Shown here: in pieces, positions 42,953 through 51,338 of the stretch | How positions within the stretch are numbered: the stretch's first letter is position 1 | How the letters are laid out: every line of letters starts with the position of its first letter | From: Citreicoccus inhibens | GTDB lineage: Bacteria; Myxococcota; Myxococcia; Myxococcales; Myxococcaceae | Direction of reading: 5' to 3' | DNA: 64,000 nucleotides | Assembly: GCF_019039035.1 (NCBI RefSeq) | Contig: NZ_JAHNZT010000006.1 | Location: 248,001-312,000 of the forward strand | The notes under the pieces: model-generated | Seen by the model: the letters and a program-made list of their open reading frames with translations, nothing else | Told to the model about the DNA's origin: nothing | The model's database searches: none | Translations under genes and position numbers: made by a program

Positions 42953-44475
42953 GCCCCGGTGCGGAACCAGGTGAGGGACTCCTCGCGCACGCGCCCCTCC
43001 GCCGCCAGCTTCTCCAGCGTCGCCAGCGCGCTGCGCTCGGCCACCGGGTGCATCAGCGGGTGCGTGTCCGCGTAGGCCGTCGCCACCACACGCGCCAGGG
43101 TGGCGCCCTCGGGGGGCAGCGACTCCAGGATGACCGCCTCACGCGCGGCCCGATGCTTCAGGTACTCCTGGAGCCTGGCGGGGCCATCTGGAATGGGCCC
43201 ACCATGTGCCGGGTACAGCGTCGTCACGGGCCAGTCTCGCAAGCGCGCGAGCTGCGTCAGGTAGTCGCCCATGTTGCCCTCCGGCGGGTCGATGACGATG
43301 GTGCCCACGCCGGCCACCATGTCCCCCACCACTGCGGCCCGGCTGAGTTCGTCCACCAGGCACACGTGGCCCTGCGCGTGCCCCGGCGTGTGCAACACGC
43401 GCCAGCGCTGCGCCACGGCTCCGGCCAACTCCAGCACCTCGCCGTCTTGCAGCAGCCGCTCCACCGGGAAGTCCAACCGGTCCGCGGTGCGCGCGTGCGC
43501 CCAGACGGGCACGCCCAGTCGCTCCTTCACCGCGCGCGCGCCGCCCGTGTGGTCACCGTGGTGGTGGGTGAGCACCACCGCCACGGGCTTCATCCCTTCC
43601 GCCTTGAGCCCCGCCACGAGCGACAACAGCTTCGCGTACTGCTTCACGTCCGAGGAGCCTGGGTCCACCACCAGCAGCTCGCCGTGCCCCAGCACATACG
43701 CGTTCGTGTGCATGGCCGGCGGCAGCGTGGCCGTCTCCAGCGCCACCACGCGCACGCCGCGCTGGAACTCGATGCGCTGGGAGATGAAGCCCGGGCAGTA
43801 CGCCGGCGTGGCCAGCCGCGCGCGCGCGTCCGCGTCGTCCTTGAAGTCCGCCAGCACCTGGAGCGCGTGCACGGTGGGCGGATGCAGGAGCGCCGAGCCG
43901 TCCCGCCAGCGCGCCAGCGCCGCCTCGGGGTCAATCCACGCGCCCTCGGACAGCTCTCCGGGCAGCACCTCCGCGTGGGAGTCCGGCGGCGCCTCCACCA
44001 GGTAGAAGTGCGCATCGAAGCGCACGGGCACCGACGGCGGGGTGATCCACCGGCCCGCGGCGCGGAAGTCCTCCGCGCGCAGCGCCAGCCCCTCGCGCTG
44101 GAGCAGGTCCGCCCACTTCAGCTCCTCGGCGAGCAGGGCCCGGCGCAGCTCGGCGCGCCGCGGCTCCGGGAGCGCCTGGGCGCCCTCGGCCATCAGCACG
44201 CCGGTCTCCTCGAAGAGCTCGCGCGCCGCGGCCGAGCGCAGCGCGGCCTCTTCGCCGGCGGCGCCGCGCACGGGCACCCGCGCGTCCGCCGCGTCCAGCT
44301 TGCCGCCGGGCAGCGCGTAGAAGCCTCCGGCGAAGCGCAGCGCCTCGCCGCGCTTCACCCAGAACACCTGGGCGCCATCGCCCGCGCGCCGATAGAGGAT
44401 GGCCACCGCGGACAGCCGGGGCTCGGCCGCGGTGGGCGACAGGGGGATTCCCATGCCAGGAAGGCGCTCGCTCAT
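42949..44475 (-). CDS. Nudix hydrolase-metallo-beta-lactamase fusion
   Basis: A 508-residue cytoplasmic protein with two enzymes. Residues about 20-240 are a Nudix domain: GGFYALPGGKL, then an insertion, then AAARELFEETGVL, the Nudix-box end, with RFDAHFYLVEA after it. Residues about 260-508 are a LACTB2-type MBL domain (VVDPGSSD, LTHHHGDHTGG, HTPGHAQGHVCLVDE, VVGDMVAG, LYPAHGGPI) and a winged-helix C-terminus. Nudix-MBL fusions occur in several bacteria and the MBL half of LACTB2 is an RNase. The true substrate is unknown. It follows the HD gene by 10 bp. Confidence 0.88.
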   Translation of the reverse strand: MSERLPGMGIPLSPTAAEPRLSAVAILYRRAGDGAQVFWVKRGEALRFAGGFYALPGGKLDAADARVPVRGAAGEEAALRSAAARELFEETGVLMAEGAQALPEPRRAELRRALLAEELKWADLLQREGLALRAEDFRAAGRWITPPSVPVRFDAHFYLVEAPPDSHAEVLPGELSEGAWIDPEAALARWRDGSALLHPPTVHALQVLADFKDDADARARLATPAYCPGFISQRIEFQRGVRVVALETATLPPAMHTNAYVLGHGELLVVDPGSSDVKQYAKLLSLVAGLKAEGMKPVAVVLTHHHGDHTGGARAVKERLGVPVWAHARTADRLDFPVERLLQDGEVLELAGAVAQRWRVLHTPGHAQGHVCLVDELSRAAVVGDMVAGVGTIVIDPPEGNMGDYLTQLARLRDWPVTTLYPAHGGPIPDGPARLQEYLKHRAAREAVILESLPPEGATLARVVATAYADTHPLMHPVAERSALATLEKLAAEGRVREESLTWFRTGA

Positions 44476-44485
44476 GGTTGCACCG

Positions 44486-45778
44486 TCAGGGTTGCGGGGG
44501 CTGGCCGAGGAGCCGGCCCATCATCTCGCGCGCCGCTCCGGCCTGGTCCGGCCGGACATACAGCCGGGTGAGGCGCACGGCGCCACTGTAGCGCTGGTAG
44601 AGCGGCGTGTAGCGCGCCACCTCCGTCAGTCTTCCCGTGGACATATCCAGGATGAACAGGCCCGGGTTTCCGCCCGCCGAGCCCACGTACTTGCTGAGCG
44701 TCCCCTGCGACTGCACGGTGTAGTGCTCGAAGCCCGAGCTCAACAGCGCGCTCCTCAGCACGTCCAGGTCATAGCCCGTGTCCCGCTCGGTGAACTGCGC
44801 CAGCAGCTTGAAGCCCTGGCGCGTGCTGATGCGCTCCGCCCAGGGATTGCGAGAGCGGCGCAGCGTGTACCAGAGCGCCGCGTCGTCGCAGAGCAGGAAG
44901 CCGTCCGGGTCGGCTGGAATCTCGAACTCGCCCGGCGACTCCTCGTAGTAGCGCCGCAGCATGTAGTCGAAGTTGACCGACGTGTGGTGCAGGTACACGG
45001 ACACGAACATGTGGTAGCGGCTGAGCAGGAAGTCCTCGAACGCGAACGCCGCCGCGCGCGACAGCGCCAGCACCGCGCGCCCGTCCTTCACCGCCGGGTT
45101 CAGGTTGGAGACGATCCAATCCAGGTCGTACCGGCCATAGTTCACGCCCGTGTAGAACGAGTCGCGCAAGAGGTAGTCCATCCGGTCCGCGTCCAGCTCA
45201 CCGGACACGATGGCCCGCAGGAGCGGGGTCCAGTCCACCCCTTGGTGCGTGAAGCCCGGGTCCTGCGGCGGACGGGCGCCGGTGATGAGCGCCACCACGG
45301 CCATGGGCGTGATGCCCTGCGGGCCGAACTCCCGCTCCAGGATGGGCGTCAGCGAGCTGTCGAGGATGAGCTTGGCCGTGAAGTCCTCGTGCGTGGCCTG
45401 CTCGCCCTCCGCCACGGGGTCCAGCCAGGACGGCAGGCGCAGGAGCGCGCGCCGGGGCGCGATGCGCTCGGACGCGTGCGACAGCGGCATGTGCCCCAGG
45501 TCATGGCAGAGCACCGCCAGCCTCACGGCCGTGCAGAAGCGCTCCTTCACATCCTCGGGGAGCGAGGAGCGTGCCGACACGGAGGTGAACACCTTGGACG
45601 CCACCGACATGGCGCCCAGGCAGTGCGCGTGGCGCGTATGGGTGGCCCCGGGGAACGCCAGGTCTCCGAAGCCGAGCTGCCGCACGTAGCGCAGCCGCTG
45701 GTAGAAGCGGCTGTCGATGACGGCCTTCTCCGAGTCGCTCACGGTGATGGTGCCGTGGATGGGGTCGCGGATCCGCAT
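44486..45778 (-). CDS. HD-domain phosphohydrolase (SAMHD1/dGTPase-like)
   Basis: Probably a dNTP triphosphohydrolase or related nucleotidase. The 430 residues start MRIRDPIHGTITVSDSEKAV, the usual N-terminus of this family. HTRHAHCLGAMSVA and AVLCHDLGHMPLSHASE contain the HD metal ligands. ATHEDFTAKL and GELDADRMDYLLRDSFYTGV follow, the latter with the last Asp ligand. The ATG at 45778 has a ggaagag site. It is divergent from the ATP-grasp gene and followed by the Nudix-MBL gene, which also acts on nucleotides or RNA. Confidence 0.92.
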   Translation of the reverse strand: MRIRDPIHGTITVSDSEKAVIDSRFYQRLRYVRQLGFGDLAFPGATHTRHAHCLGAMSVASKVFTSVSARSSLPEDVKERFCTAVRLAVLCHDLGHMPLSHASERIAPRRALLRLPSWLDPVAEGEQATHEDFTAKLILDSSLTPILEREFGPQGITPMAVVALITGARPPQDPGFTHQGVDWTPLLRAIVSGELDADRMDYLLRDSFYTGVNYGRYDLDWIVSNLNPAVKDGRAVLALSRAAAFAFEDFLLSRYHMFVSVYLHHTSVNFDYMLRRYYEESPGEFEIPADPDGFLLCDDAALWYTLRRSRNPWAERISTRQGFKLLAQFTERDTGYDLDVLRSALLSSGFEHYTVQSQGTLSKYVGSAGGNPGLFILDMSTGRLTEVARYTPLYQRYSGAVRLTRLYVRPDQAGAAREMMGRLLGQPPQP

Positions 45779-45929
45779 GGTTCTCTTCCATACCCCGGGA
45801 TACCTCCCCAGGAGGTGACCGACCGTACCGCACACCTCGCCCGGAGGTAGCTCTGCCGGACGCCGACCGGCCGGGTGCGTGCGGGCTGTGAACGTCCCGG
45901 GGGACGTGCTAACCCTCCGGTCCCAACGA

Positions 45930-47030
45930 ATGCACATCGCCCTGTTGCACAATCGCGACCACGAACTCCTGGAGGATGACCCAGGACGGGAAGCCCGAGA
46001 GGACGTGGTCCGGGTCGCTGAGTCGCTGTCCGAGGCCTTGACCCGCGCGGATGTCACAGCCGAGCCGCTCGCCATCGAAGGCGACCGCCTGGACTTCGTG
46101 GACACCCTGCGCCGCCTCCAGCCGGACCTGGTGGTCAACCTCTGCGAGTCATTGGCTGCGGACAGCCGGGGCGAGATGGCCGTCCCCTGCCTGCTGGACG
46201 CGCTCGGCCTGCCCTACACCGGGTCGTCCGCCCTGTCGCTGGGCCTGGCGCTGCACAAGCCCCAGGCCAAGGAGCTGTTGCGCGCCCACGGCGTGTCCAC
46301 GCCCGCCTCCTGCGTCGTGCGGCGCCTGGAGGACGTGCTGGCGGTGGACCTGCCCTGGCCGCTCATCGTCAAGCCGTCCCGCGAGGACGCCAGCGTGGGC
46401 ATGGACTTCGACTCGGTGGTGCAGGACCGCGCGGCGCTCGCGCGCGCGTGCGAGGCCGTGCTGCGCACCTTCCACCAGCCCGCGCTCGTCGAGCAGTTCA
46501 TCCCCGGGCGCGAGGTGTACGTGCCCCTGCTGGGCAACCACCCCCGCCAGTCCCTGCCCCTCACCGAAATCCACTTCGGGGACACGTTCCAGGACCGGCC
46601 CAACATCGTCTCCTACCGCGCCAAGTGGGAGGCGGACTCGCCCGAGTTCCGAGACTCCCCCACCGGCCCCTGCCAGCTCGACGCAGTGCAGGAAGCCCGA
46701 TGCGTGCAGGTGGCGCTGGAAGCATTTGCAGCGCTCGAGTGTCAGGACTATGGACGCGTGGACCTTCGGGTGTCGCCCGAGGGCATCCCCTACGTCATCG
46801 ACATCAACCCCAACTGCGACCTCCATCCGAGCGCGGGCTTCGCCAAGGCGGCGGCGTCCGCGGGCATGGACTATCCCGCCCTGGCCTCGCGCCTCGTGGA
46901 GATCGCTCTCGAAAGGGCCCATGGACATCCGACCCATCGCAGGAAAGGACCGGGAGCCGCTCGCCGCGCTGATCCGGCGAATCGAAACCTTCTCGCCGCT
47001 GGAGGTGGAGTGCGCCATCGAGCTGGTTGA
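45930..47030 (+). CDS. D-alanine--D-alanine ligase-like ATP-grasp enzyme
   Basis: A 366-residue ligase of the D-Ala-D-Ala ligase family. It shows DLVVNLCESLAADSRGE, LPYTGSSALSLGLALHKPQAK, PLIVKPSREDASVGMD (ATP Lys and glycine-type loop), PALVEQFIPGREVYVPLL and the C-terminal YVIDINPNCDLHPSAGF with metal ligands. It does not match Ddl closely, so its amino-acid or peptide substrates are unknown. The last about 36 residues (from AHGHPTHRRK) come from 110 bp that overlap the GNAT gene and look unrelated to the family. The ATG at 45930 starts at the first strand; the frame runs further upstream. Confidence 0.85.
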   Translation: MHIALLHNRDHELLEDDPGREAREDVVRVAESLSEALTRADVTAEPLAIEGDRLDFVDTLRRLQPDLVVNLCESLAADSRGEMAVPCLLDALGLPYTGSSALSLGLALHKPQAKELLRAHGVSTPASCVVRRLEDVLAVDLPWPLIVKPSREDASVGMDFDSVVQDRAALARACEAVLRTFHQPALVEQFIPGREVYVPLLGNHPRQSLPLTEIHFGDTFQDRPNIVSYRAKWEADSPEFRDSPTGPCQLDAVQEARCVQVALEAFAALECQDYGRVDLRVSPEGIPYVIDINPNCDLHPSAGFAKAAASAGMDYPALASRLVEIALERAHGHPTHRRKGPGAARRADPANRNLLAAGGGVRHRAG

Positions 47031-47388
47031 CCTGGCGCTCACGCCCAGCAACCGCGACTACTCCATCCTCGTCGCCGAGCGCGACGGACAGCTCATCGGC
47101 TACATCTGCTACGGCCCCACGCCGATGACCGAGGGCACCTTCGACCTGTACTGGATCGCCTCCGCTCCGGAGGTCCGTGGACAGGGCGTGGGCGCCGCGC
47201 TGGTGTCCGGCATGGAGGGCGACCTGCGCCGCCACCGCGCGCGCGTCATCCGCGTGGAGACGAGCGCCACCGAGGCCTACGGCCCCACCCGCGGCTTCTA
47301 CGCCGCGATGAAGTACGGCGAGGAGGCGCGCTTCCGCGACTTCTACAAGGTGGGCGACGACCTCATCATCCTGTCCAAGCGCCTGTAG
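46921..47388 (+). CDS. GNAT-family N-acetyltransferase
   Basis: A 155-residue single-domain acetyltransferase. The N-terminus reads MDIRPIAGKDREPLAALIRR. The acetyl-CoA loop is VRGQGVGAALVSGME, and it is followed by RVIRVETSATEAYGPTRGFY and a C-terminal YKVGDDLIILSKRL. It begins 110 bp inside the end of the ATP-grasp gene in another frame, so the two are surely co-expressed and may act in sequence on one molecule, one ligating and one acetylating. Its substrate is unknown. Confidence 0.9.
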   Translation: MDIRPIAGKDREPLAALIRRIETFSPLEVECAIELVDLALTPSNRDYSILVAERDGQLIGYICYGPTPMTEGTFDLYWIASAPEVRGQGVGAALVSGMEGDLRRHRARVIRVETSATEAYGPTRGFYAAMKYGEEARFRDFYKVGDDLIILSKRL

Positions 47389-47444
47389 TCCGCGCGCCAC
47401 CCACCATCACCTTCCGGCCCACGCTCGGGAGGGGGGATGCCCTC

Positions 47445-48941
47445 GTGAACCGCTCGACTCCGCTCACCCTCCTGTGCCTGGGGGCGCTCGCCCTCGGCAC
47501 GCCGCTCGCCGCTCGGGCGGCCCCCAAGCAGCCCGTGGCCAAGGCCGCCGCGCCCCAGGCCGAGGCCGTCTCGGATGTGCTGAAGGCCCCGCGCCCCACG
47601 GGAGGCGAGTTCTTCGGCCTGTACCTGATGGACAAGAAGGTGGGCTGGCTCTTCACCGACGTCTCGGCGCAGCCGGGCGGCAAGGTGAAGAGCGTCAACG
47701 AGCTGGTCTTCAAGGCGCAGGTGGGCACCCGTGTCTCCGAGCGCGTGCACCGCGAGGAGCGCGTGTACGAGGCGAAGCCGGGCGGGCGCCTCGTGTCCTT
47801 CACCACCACGCAGCGCGGGGACGGTGGGGACCAGGTGCTGCAAGGCACCGTGACGGCGGACGGGATGCGCGTGGTGCGCAAGCGCCCGGGCCTCGCGGAT
47901 GAAGTGCTCAAGCCCCTGCCCGCGCCCAAGGAGACGGTGGAGGACGCGGACCAGGCGCGCGTGGCGCTGCGCCGCGCGGCCAGGGTGGAGGGCTTCGCGC
48001 TCGACGGCACCGACCTGGAGAGCTACCGCACCGTCACCACGCTGGAGCCCGCCACGGAGCAGGTGCTGGGCGGCGTGAAGGTGAAGCTGTCCCAGGTCAG
48101 CACCCTCTCGGACAAGGAGAAGGTCCCGGTGGTGGCGCTCATCAGCCCCGACGGGAAGATGGTGCGCGTGGACTTTGGCCAGACCATGCAGGCGCGCGCC
48201 GAGCCCGAGGCCGTCGCCAAGCGGTTGGACCTGGTGGAGGTGTTTGGCCTCACGCGCATCGTGCTGCCGCGCGAGCTGCCGCCCGAGGCCTCCACGGTCC
48301 CCGGCAAGGCGACGCTGGTGATGAAGGGCCTGCCGGAGAAGTTCCAGGTGGACACCTACCGCCAGAAGTACAAGCGGCTGCCGGATGGCCAGGTGGAGGT
48401 GACGCTGTTGGCCACGCAGCCGGCGAACCAGACGCGCAAGCCGCGCCCGCTGGCGGACCCCGAGGGCGGCGCCAACCTCAAGTCCACGCTCGCGGTGGAG
48501 AGCGAGGCGCCGGCCATCCGCGCGCAGGCGCAGGAGCTGGTGGGCACGGAGAAGGACGCGTACACGGCCGCGAGGCTCATCAACACGTGGGTCTACAAGA
48601 CGCTGCGCAAGGACTACGGCGCCAGCGCGGACCGCGCCACGGACGTGCTGCGACAGAAGAAGGGCGACTGCACCGAGCACTCGCTGCTGGCCGTGGCGCT
48701 GATGCGCGCCGCCGGCATCCCGGCCCGCCGCGTGGATGGCGTCATCTACATGGTGAACACGGACGGCGTGCCCGCGCTGTATTGGCATGAATGGGTGGAG
48801 GCCTACGTGGGCGAGTGGACCCAGCTCGACCCCACCTTCAACCAGTCGGTGGCCGAAGCCACACACTTCGCCGTCGGCCAGGAAGGGAACGCTGAAATCA
48901 CGCCATTGATTGGCGCGCTCCAGGTCACCGCGGTGAAGTGA
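47445..48941 (+). CDS. Secreted transglutaminase-like protein
   Basis: A 498-residue exported protein with a signal peptide (LTLLCLGALALGTPLAARA). A large beta-rich N-terminal domain (about residues 50-330) follows. The C-terminal transglutaminase-like domain carries the catalytic triad: Cys in KGDCTEHSLLAVAL, His in LYWHEWVEAYVG and Asp in TQLDPTFNQS. Such periplasmic proteins are often peptidases rather than cross-linkers. The start is GTG at 47445 with a ggaggggg site. It is followed by a possible promoter and a hairpin that precede the next lipoprotein gene. Confidence 0.9.
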   Translation: MNRSTPLTLLCLGALALGTPLAARAAPKQPVAKAAAPQAEAVSDVLKAPRPTGGEFFGLYLMDKKVGWLFTDVSAQPGGKVKSVNELVFKAQVGTRVSERVHREERVYEAKPGGRLVSFTTTQRGDGGDQVLQGTVTADGMRVVRKRPGLADEVLKPLPAPKETVEDADQARVALRRAARVEGFALDGTDLESYRTVTTLEPATEQVLGGVKVKLSQVSTLSDKEKVPVVALISPDGKMVRVDFGQTMQARAEPEAVAKRLDLVEVFGLTRIVLPRELPPEASTVPGKATLVMKGLPEKFQVDTYRQKYKRLPDGQVEVTLLATQPANQTRKPRPLADPEGGANLKSTLAVESEAPAIRAQAQELVGTEKDAYTAARLINTWVYKTLRKDYGASADRATDVLRQKKGDCTEHSLLAVALMRAAGIPARRVDGVIYMVNTDGVPALYWHEWVEAYVGEWTQLDPTFNQSVAEATHFAVGQEGNAEITPLIGALQVTAVK

Positions 48942-48957
48942 TTTTCGCGTTTTCCTC

Positions 48958-48987
48958 TTGGCAATCCGTTGAATCCTGAACTATGGA
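48958..48987 (+). promoter_or_regulatory. Possible sigma-70-like promoter before the lipoprotein gene at 49024
   Basis: ttggca (48958-48963) and tatgga (48982-48987) are spaced by 18 bp, resembling -35 and -10 boxes. A start site near 48994 would place the hairpin at the extreme 5' end of the transcript. The match is weak at the -10 and the claim rests on spacing. Confidence 0.35.
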
Positions 48988-48991
48988 CCCG

Positions 48992-49012
48992 CCCCCTCTA
49001 CACAAGAGGGGG
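48992..49012 (+). promoter_or_regulatory. Hairpin enclosing the Shine-Dalgarno site of the next gene
   Basis: ccccctct (48992-48999) pairs perfectly with agaggggg (49005-49012) around a 5-nt acaca loop. The second arm holds gaggggg, the only good ribosome binding site, about 11-17 bases before the ATG at 49024. Folding would hide it, so it may act as a translational switch. It could equally end the upstream transglutaminase transcript, although only a short t-rich stretch follows. Confidence 0.5.
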
Positions 49013-49023
49013 TTGTTGGGTTC

Positions 49024-50283
49024 ATGAAGAGTTTCAAGAAGGCATGTGTGGTGTTCTCGATGGTGGCGGCCGCCGGTTGCACGAACGGCAACGAGGGTCG
49101 CATCGTCGGCTTCCTGGTGGATGGTCAGACGGGTCAGCGCCTGAACTGGTTCAAGGCGGAGGACTCGAAGAACAACATCGGGAAGGACGAGGACAGCAAG
49201 TCCCAGGTCTACGCGGTGGTGGACGGCGAGTTCGTCGCGGCCAAGCCCTGCGGCAAGGGCGACCTGAACAAGAACAACGCCATCGAGGCGGACGGCTGCT
49301 TCCAGATTGAGGGCGTTCCGCTGGGCGAGGCCGTCCCGGTGTTCGCGCAGGGCGCGGGCTACGAGCGCTTCCACGGCATCGTGGACTACCCCGAGTGGTC
49401 CAACGACTACGACCACGACAAGGCGCAGTACGTGGGCAACATCCGCGTGTTCCCCACGGGCTACGCGGTCGACTACCGCTTCCAGGTGAACTACGCCGGC
49501 CGGGGCGTCCCGGACGCGAAGGTCAACTGCCAGTACCTGCAGATTGCCTCCAACGCGCTGGAGACGGCGGGCGCCCGGTTCATCTCCCCGATGTCCACGG
49601 GCAGCACGACGCTGAGCGCCACCACGGACGCCAACGGCGTGGCCACGTTTCCGGGCGCGCAGCTGGTCAACGGCGCGACGTACCACTGCGAGGCGGTGCT
49701 GAATCAGGCGTTCGACGGCCGCGTGCTGTCGGGTGACGCGACCATCGTCGCGGGCGTCTCCGCGGCGGATCAGGCGCTGAACCTGGGCACGGGCAACGGC
49801 ACGCCGGACCAGACGCTCTACGCCGTGTCCTCCAACGCGGACTACGCGGACGCGCTGCTGGGCGCCAATGGCAAGCTCGTCATCACGTTCAACCGCCCCA
49901 TCGAGATTGCCGCCCGCACGGCGGACTGCCAGGTGGCGCTGCTGAGCGAGCCGGACACGGACAAGGACACGCAGACCGGCCGCCTGGTGACGGACGTCGT
50001 CGGCAACGGCGCCTCGGAGTCTGTCTCCGCGGACGTCTCCGCGGACGGCCTGACGCTGACCATCGGCTTCAAGGTCGAGCAGCCGCTGGACACGGGCGAC
50101 CTGGGCACGACGGTGCTCTTCTCGGGCATCCTGGTCCACCCGCGCGGCGCCACGGACGGCGTGCAGACGCGGTACATCGGCGGCCTGGGCCTGTGCCAGC
50201 CGTTCGACCTCCCGTACGCCAGCGCGCAGATTCTGCGCAGCGTGCGCGCGGGTGTGCAGCCGAGCGCCATCCGGCTGTTCTAG
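49024..50283 (+). CDS. Lipoprotein of unknown function with carboxypeptidase-regulatory-like modules
   Basis: A 419-residue lipoprotein. MKSFKKACVVFSMVAAAGC has its lipobox at AAGC, giving Cys19. Beta-rich modules follow: GRIVGFLVDGQTGQRLNWF looks like a carboxypeptidase regulatory-type strand pattern, and DANGVATFPGAQLVNGATYHC is a second. Several further cysteines (CGKGD, CFQIEG, NCQYL, DCQVAL) probably form disulfides. It has no enzymatic motif. The start codon follows the hairpin described above, and the gene ends at a strong terminator. Confidence 0.78.
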   Translation: MKSFKKACVVFSMVAAAGCTNGNEGRIVGFLVDGQTGQRLNWFKAEDSKNNIGKDEDSKSQVYAVVDGEFVAAKPCGKGDLNKNNAIEADGCFQIEGVPLGEAVPVFAQGAGYERFHGIVDYPEWSNDYDHDKAQYVGNIRVFPTGYAVDYRFQVNYAGRGVPDAKVNCQYLQIASNALETAGARFISPMSTGSTTLSATTDANGVATFPGAQLVNGATYHCEAVLNQAFDGRVLSGDATIVAGVSAADQALNLGTGNGTPDQTLYAVSSNADYADALLGANGKLVITFNRPIEIAARTADCQVALLSEPDTDKDTQTGRLVTDVVGNGASESVSADVSADGLTLTIGFKVEQPLDTGDLGTTVLFSGILVHPRGATDGVQTRYIGGLGLCQPFDLPYASAQILRSVRAGVQPSAIRLF

Positions 50284-50309
50284 TCCGCACGAGCTGACGT
50301 GAAGCACCT

Positions 50310-50345
50310 GGGGCGCGTGGGCCAGCGGCAAGGCCCTCGCGCCCC
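50310..50345 (+). terminator. Strong GC-rich hairpin terminator
   Basis: The arm starting ggggcgcgt (50310-50323) pairs with the arm ending cgcgcccc (50332-50345) as 13 bp with one mismatch around an 8-nt loop. It lies 27 bases after the stop at 50283. No T-tract is present. Confidence 0.65.
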
Positions 50346-50396
50346 GCGTCTGTCTCGGGTCATGATGGGGTGGACTCGCGTGTCTGGATTGCCTTC

Positions 50397-51185
50397 ATGT
50401 CCCCTGCCCTGTCTGACGCACACGCCTTCGCGCCGGAGTCCTACGCGCCCGCGGTGAGGGCGGTGGTGGAGCGGCTCGCCTCGGGCGGGCTGATGAAGGG
50501 CTCGCGCTGGAGCGCCGAGGCGCTGTCGAGCCACCTGCTCGCGGGCGAGCCTCCCGCCACGCTCGAGGCGCTGTTGGAGCGCCTTCATGGCGCGCGGGAT
50601 GACCTTCTGTGCGCCCATGCCCTGGTGCGTCTGGCATTGCATGCATTGGGCCCGCCCCAGCGCACCGCCACGGTGCCGGGCAACTTCGTGGTGTCCAACC
50701 GGCGAGAGGGCGGCGTGCCGAGTCCGCTGCTCGTGGTGGGAAACCTTCACGTCCTCGGCTCGTTGGATCTCGACGTGGGCGCCTGGCTGGTGTGCACCGG
50801 CGAGCTTCGCGTCGCCCACGCCACGGTGGACCGCGCGCCCGGCGCGTTGCTCGCGGTGGGAGGCTCGCTCACCACGGCACGGATGAGCACGCAGGGCGAC
50901 GTCGCCGTCGGCGGCACGCTCACGGTGGAGGACACGCTGCTGGCCTGGGGACAGGGACGGCTCGTGTCCGAGGGCCCGCTCCGCGCGGGCCTCCTCGTCA
51001 ATGGAGGCCACACCGTCGACACGCCGCTCCTTCCCGCCACGCGCGTGGGGCCCGGCACGGATGGCGCCGGGCTCCGACAGCATCTGGTCGACAGCGTGCT
51101 CACCCGCGACGGTGAGCGCACCACCGTGGACGCCTCGGCGGTGGATCAGTGGCTGCGCGCCAATCGCTCGCCTCGCCGCGCGTGA
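50397..51185 (+). CDS. Beta-helix repeat protein of the polymer-forming/bactofilin-like kind
   Basis: A 262-residue cytoplasmic protein with an N-terminal helical half and a C-terminal right-handed beta-helix of short repeats. The repeats read LLVVGNLHVLGSLDLDVG, GELRVAHATVD, LLAVGGSLTTARM, DVAVGGTLTVEDTLL and RLVSEGPLRAGLLVNGGH. Similar helices occur in bactofilins and in widespread uncharacterised bacterial proteins. No WGR or toxin-immunity domain is seen. The start could be GTG 50370 instead of ATG 50397. The function is unknown. Confidence 0.72.
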   Translation: MSPALSDAHAFAPESYAPAVRAVVERLASGGLMKGSRWSAEALSSHLLAGEPPATLEALLERLHGARDDLLCAHALVRLALHALGPPQRTATVPGNFVVSNRREGGVPSPLLVVGNLHVLGSLDLDVGAWLVCTGELRVAHATVDRAPGALLAVGGSLTTARMSTQGDVAVGGTLTVEDTLLAWGQGRLVSEGPLRAGLLVNGGHTVDTPLLPATRVGPGTDGAGLRQHLVDSVLTRDGERTTVDASAVDQWLRANRSPRRA

Positions 51186-51338
51186 GCTTCCACGTCACGG
51201 CTTGAGGAGGGTCTGTGCGGCGGGATGCCGTGAACCCGGGGAATGACGCGACCGGGTCCGTGGCCGCCGCCCAGACGGGCGAGCAGACAAGACAGAGACT
51301 GACTCATCCGTGCACACGGCGGCACACGGGCCGGTGAC

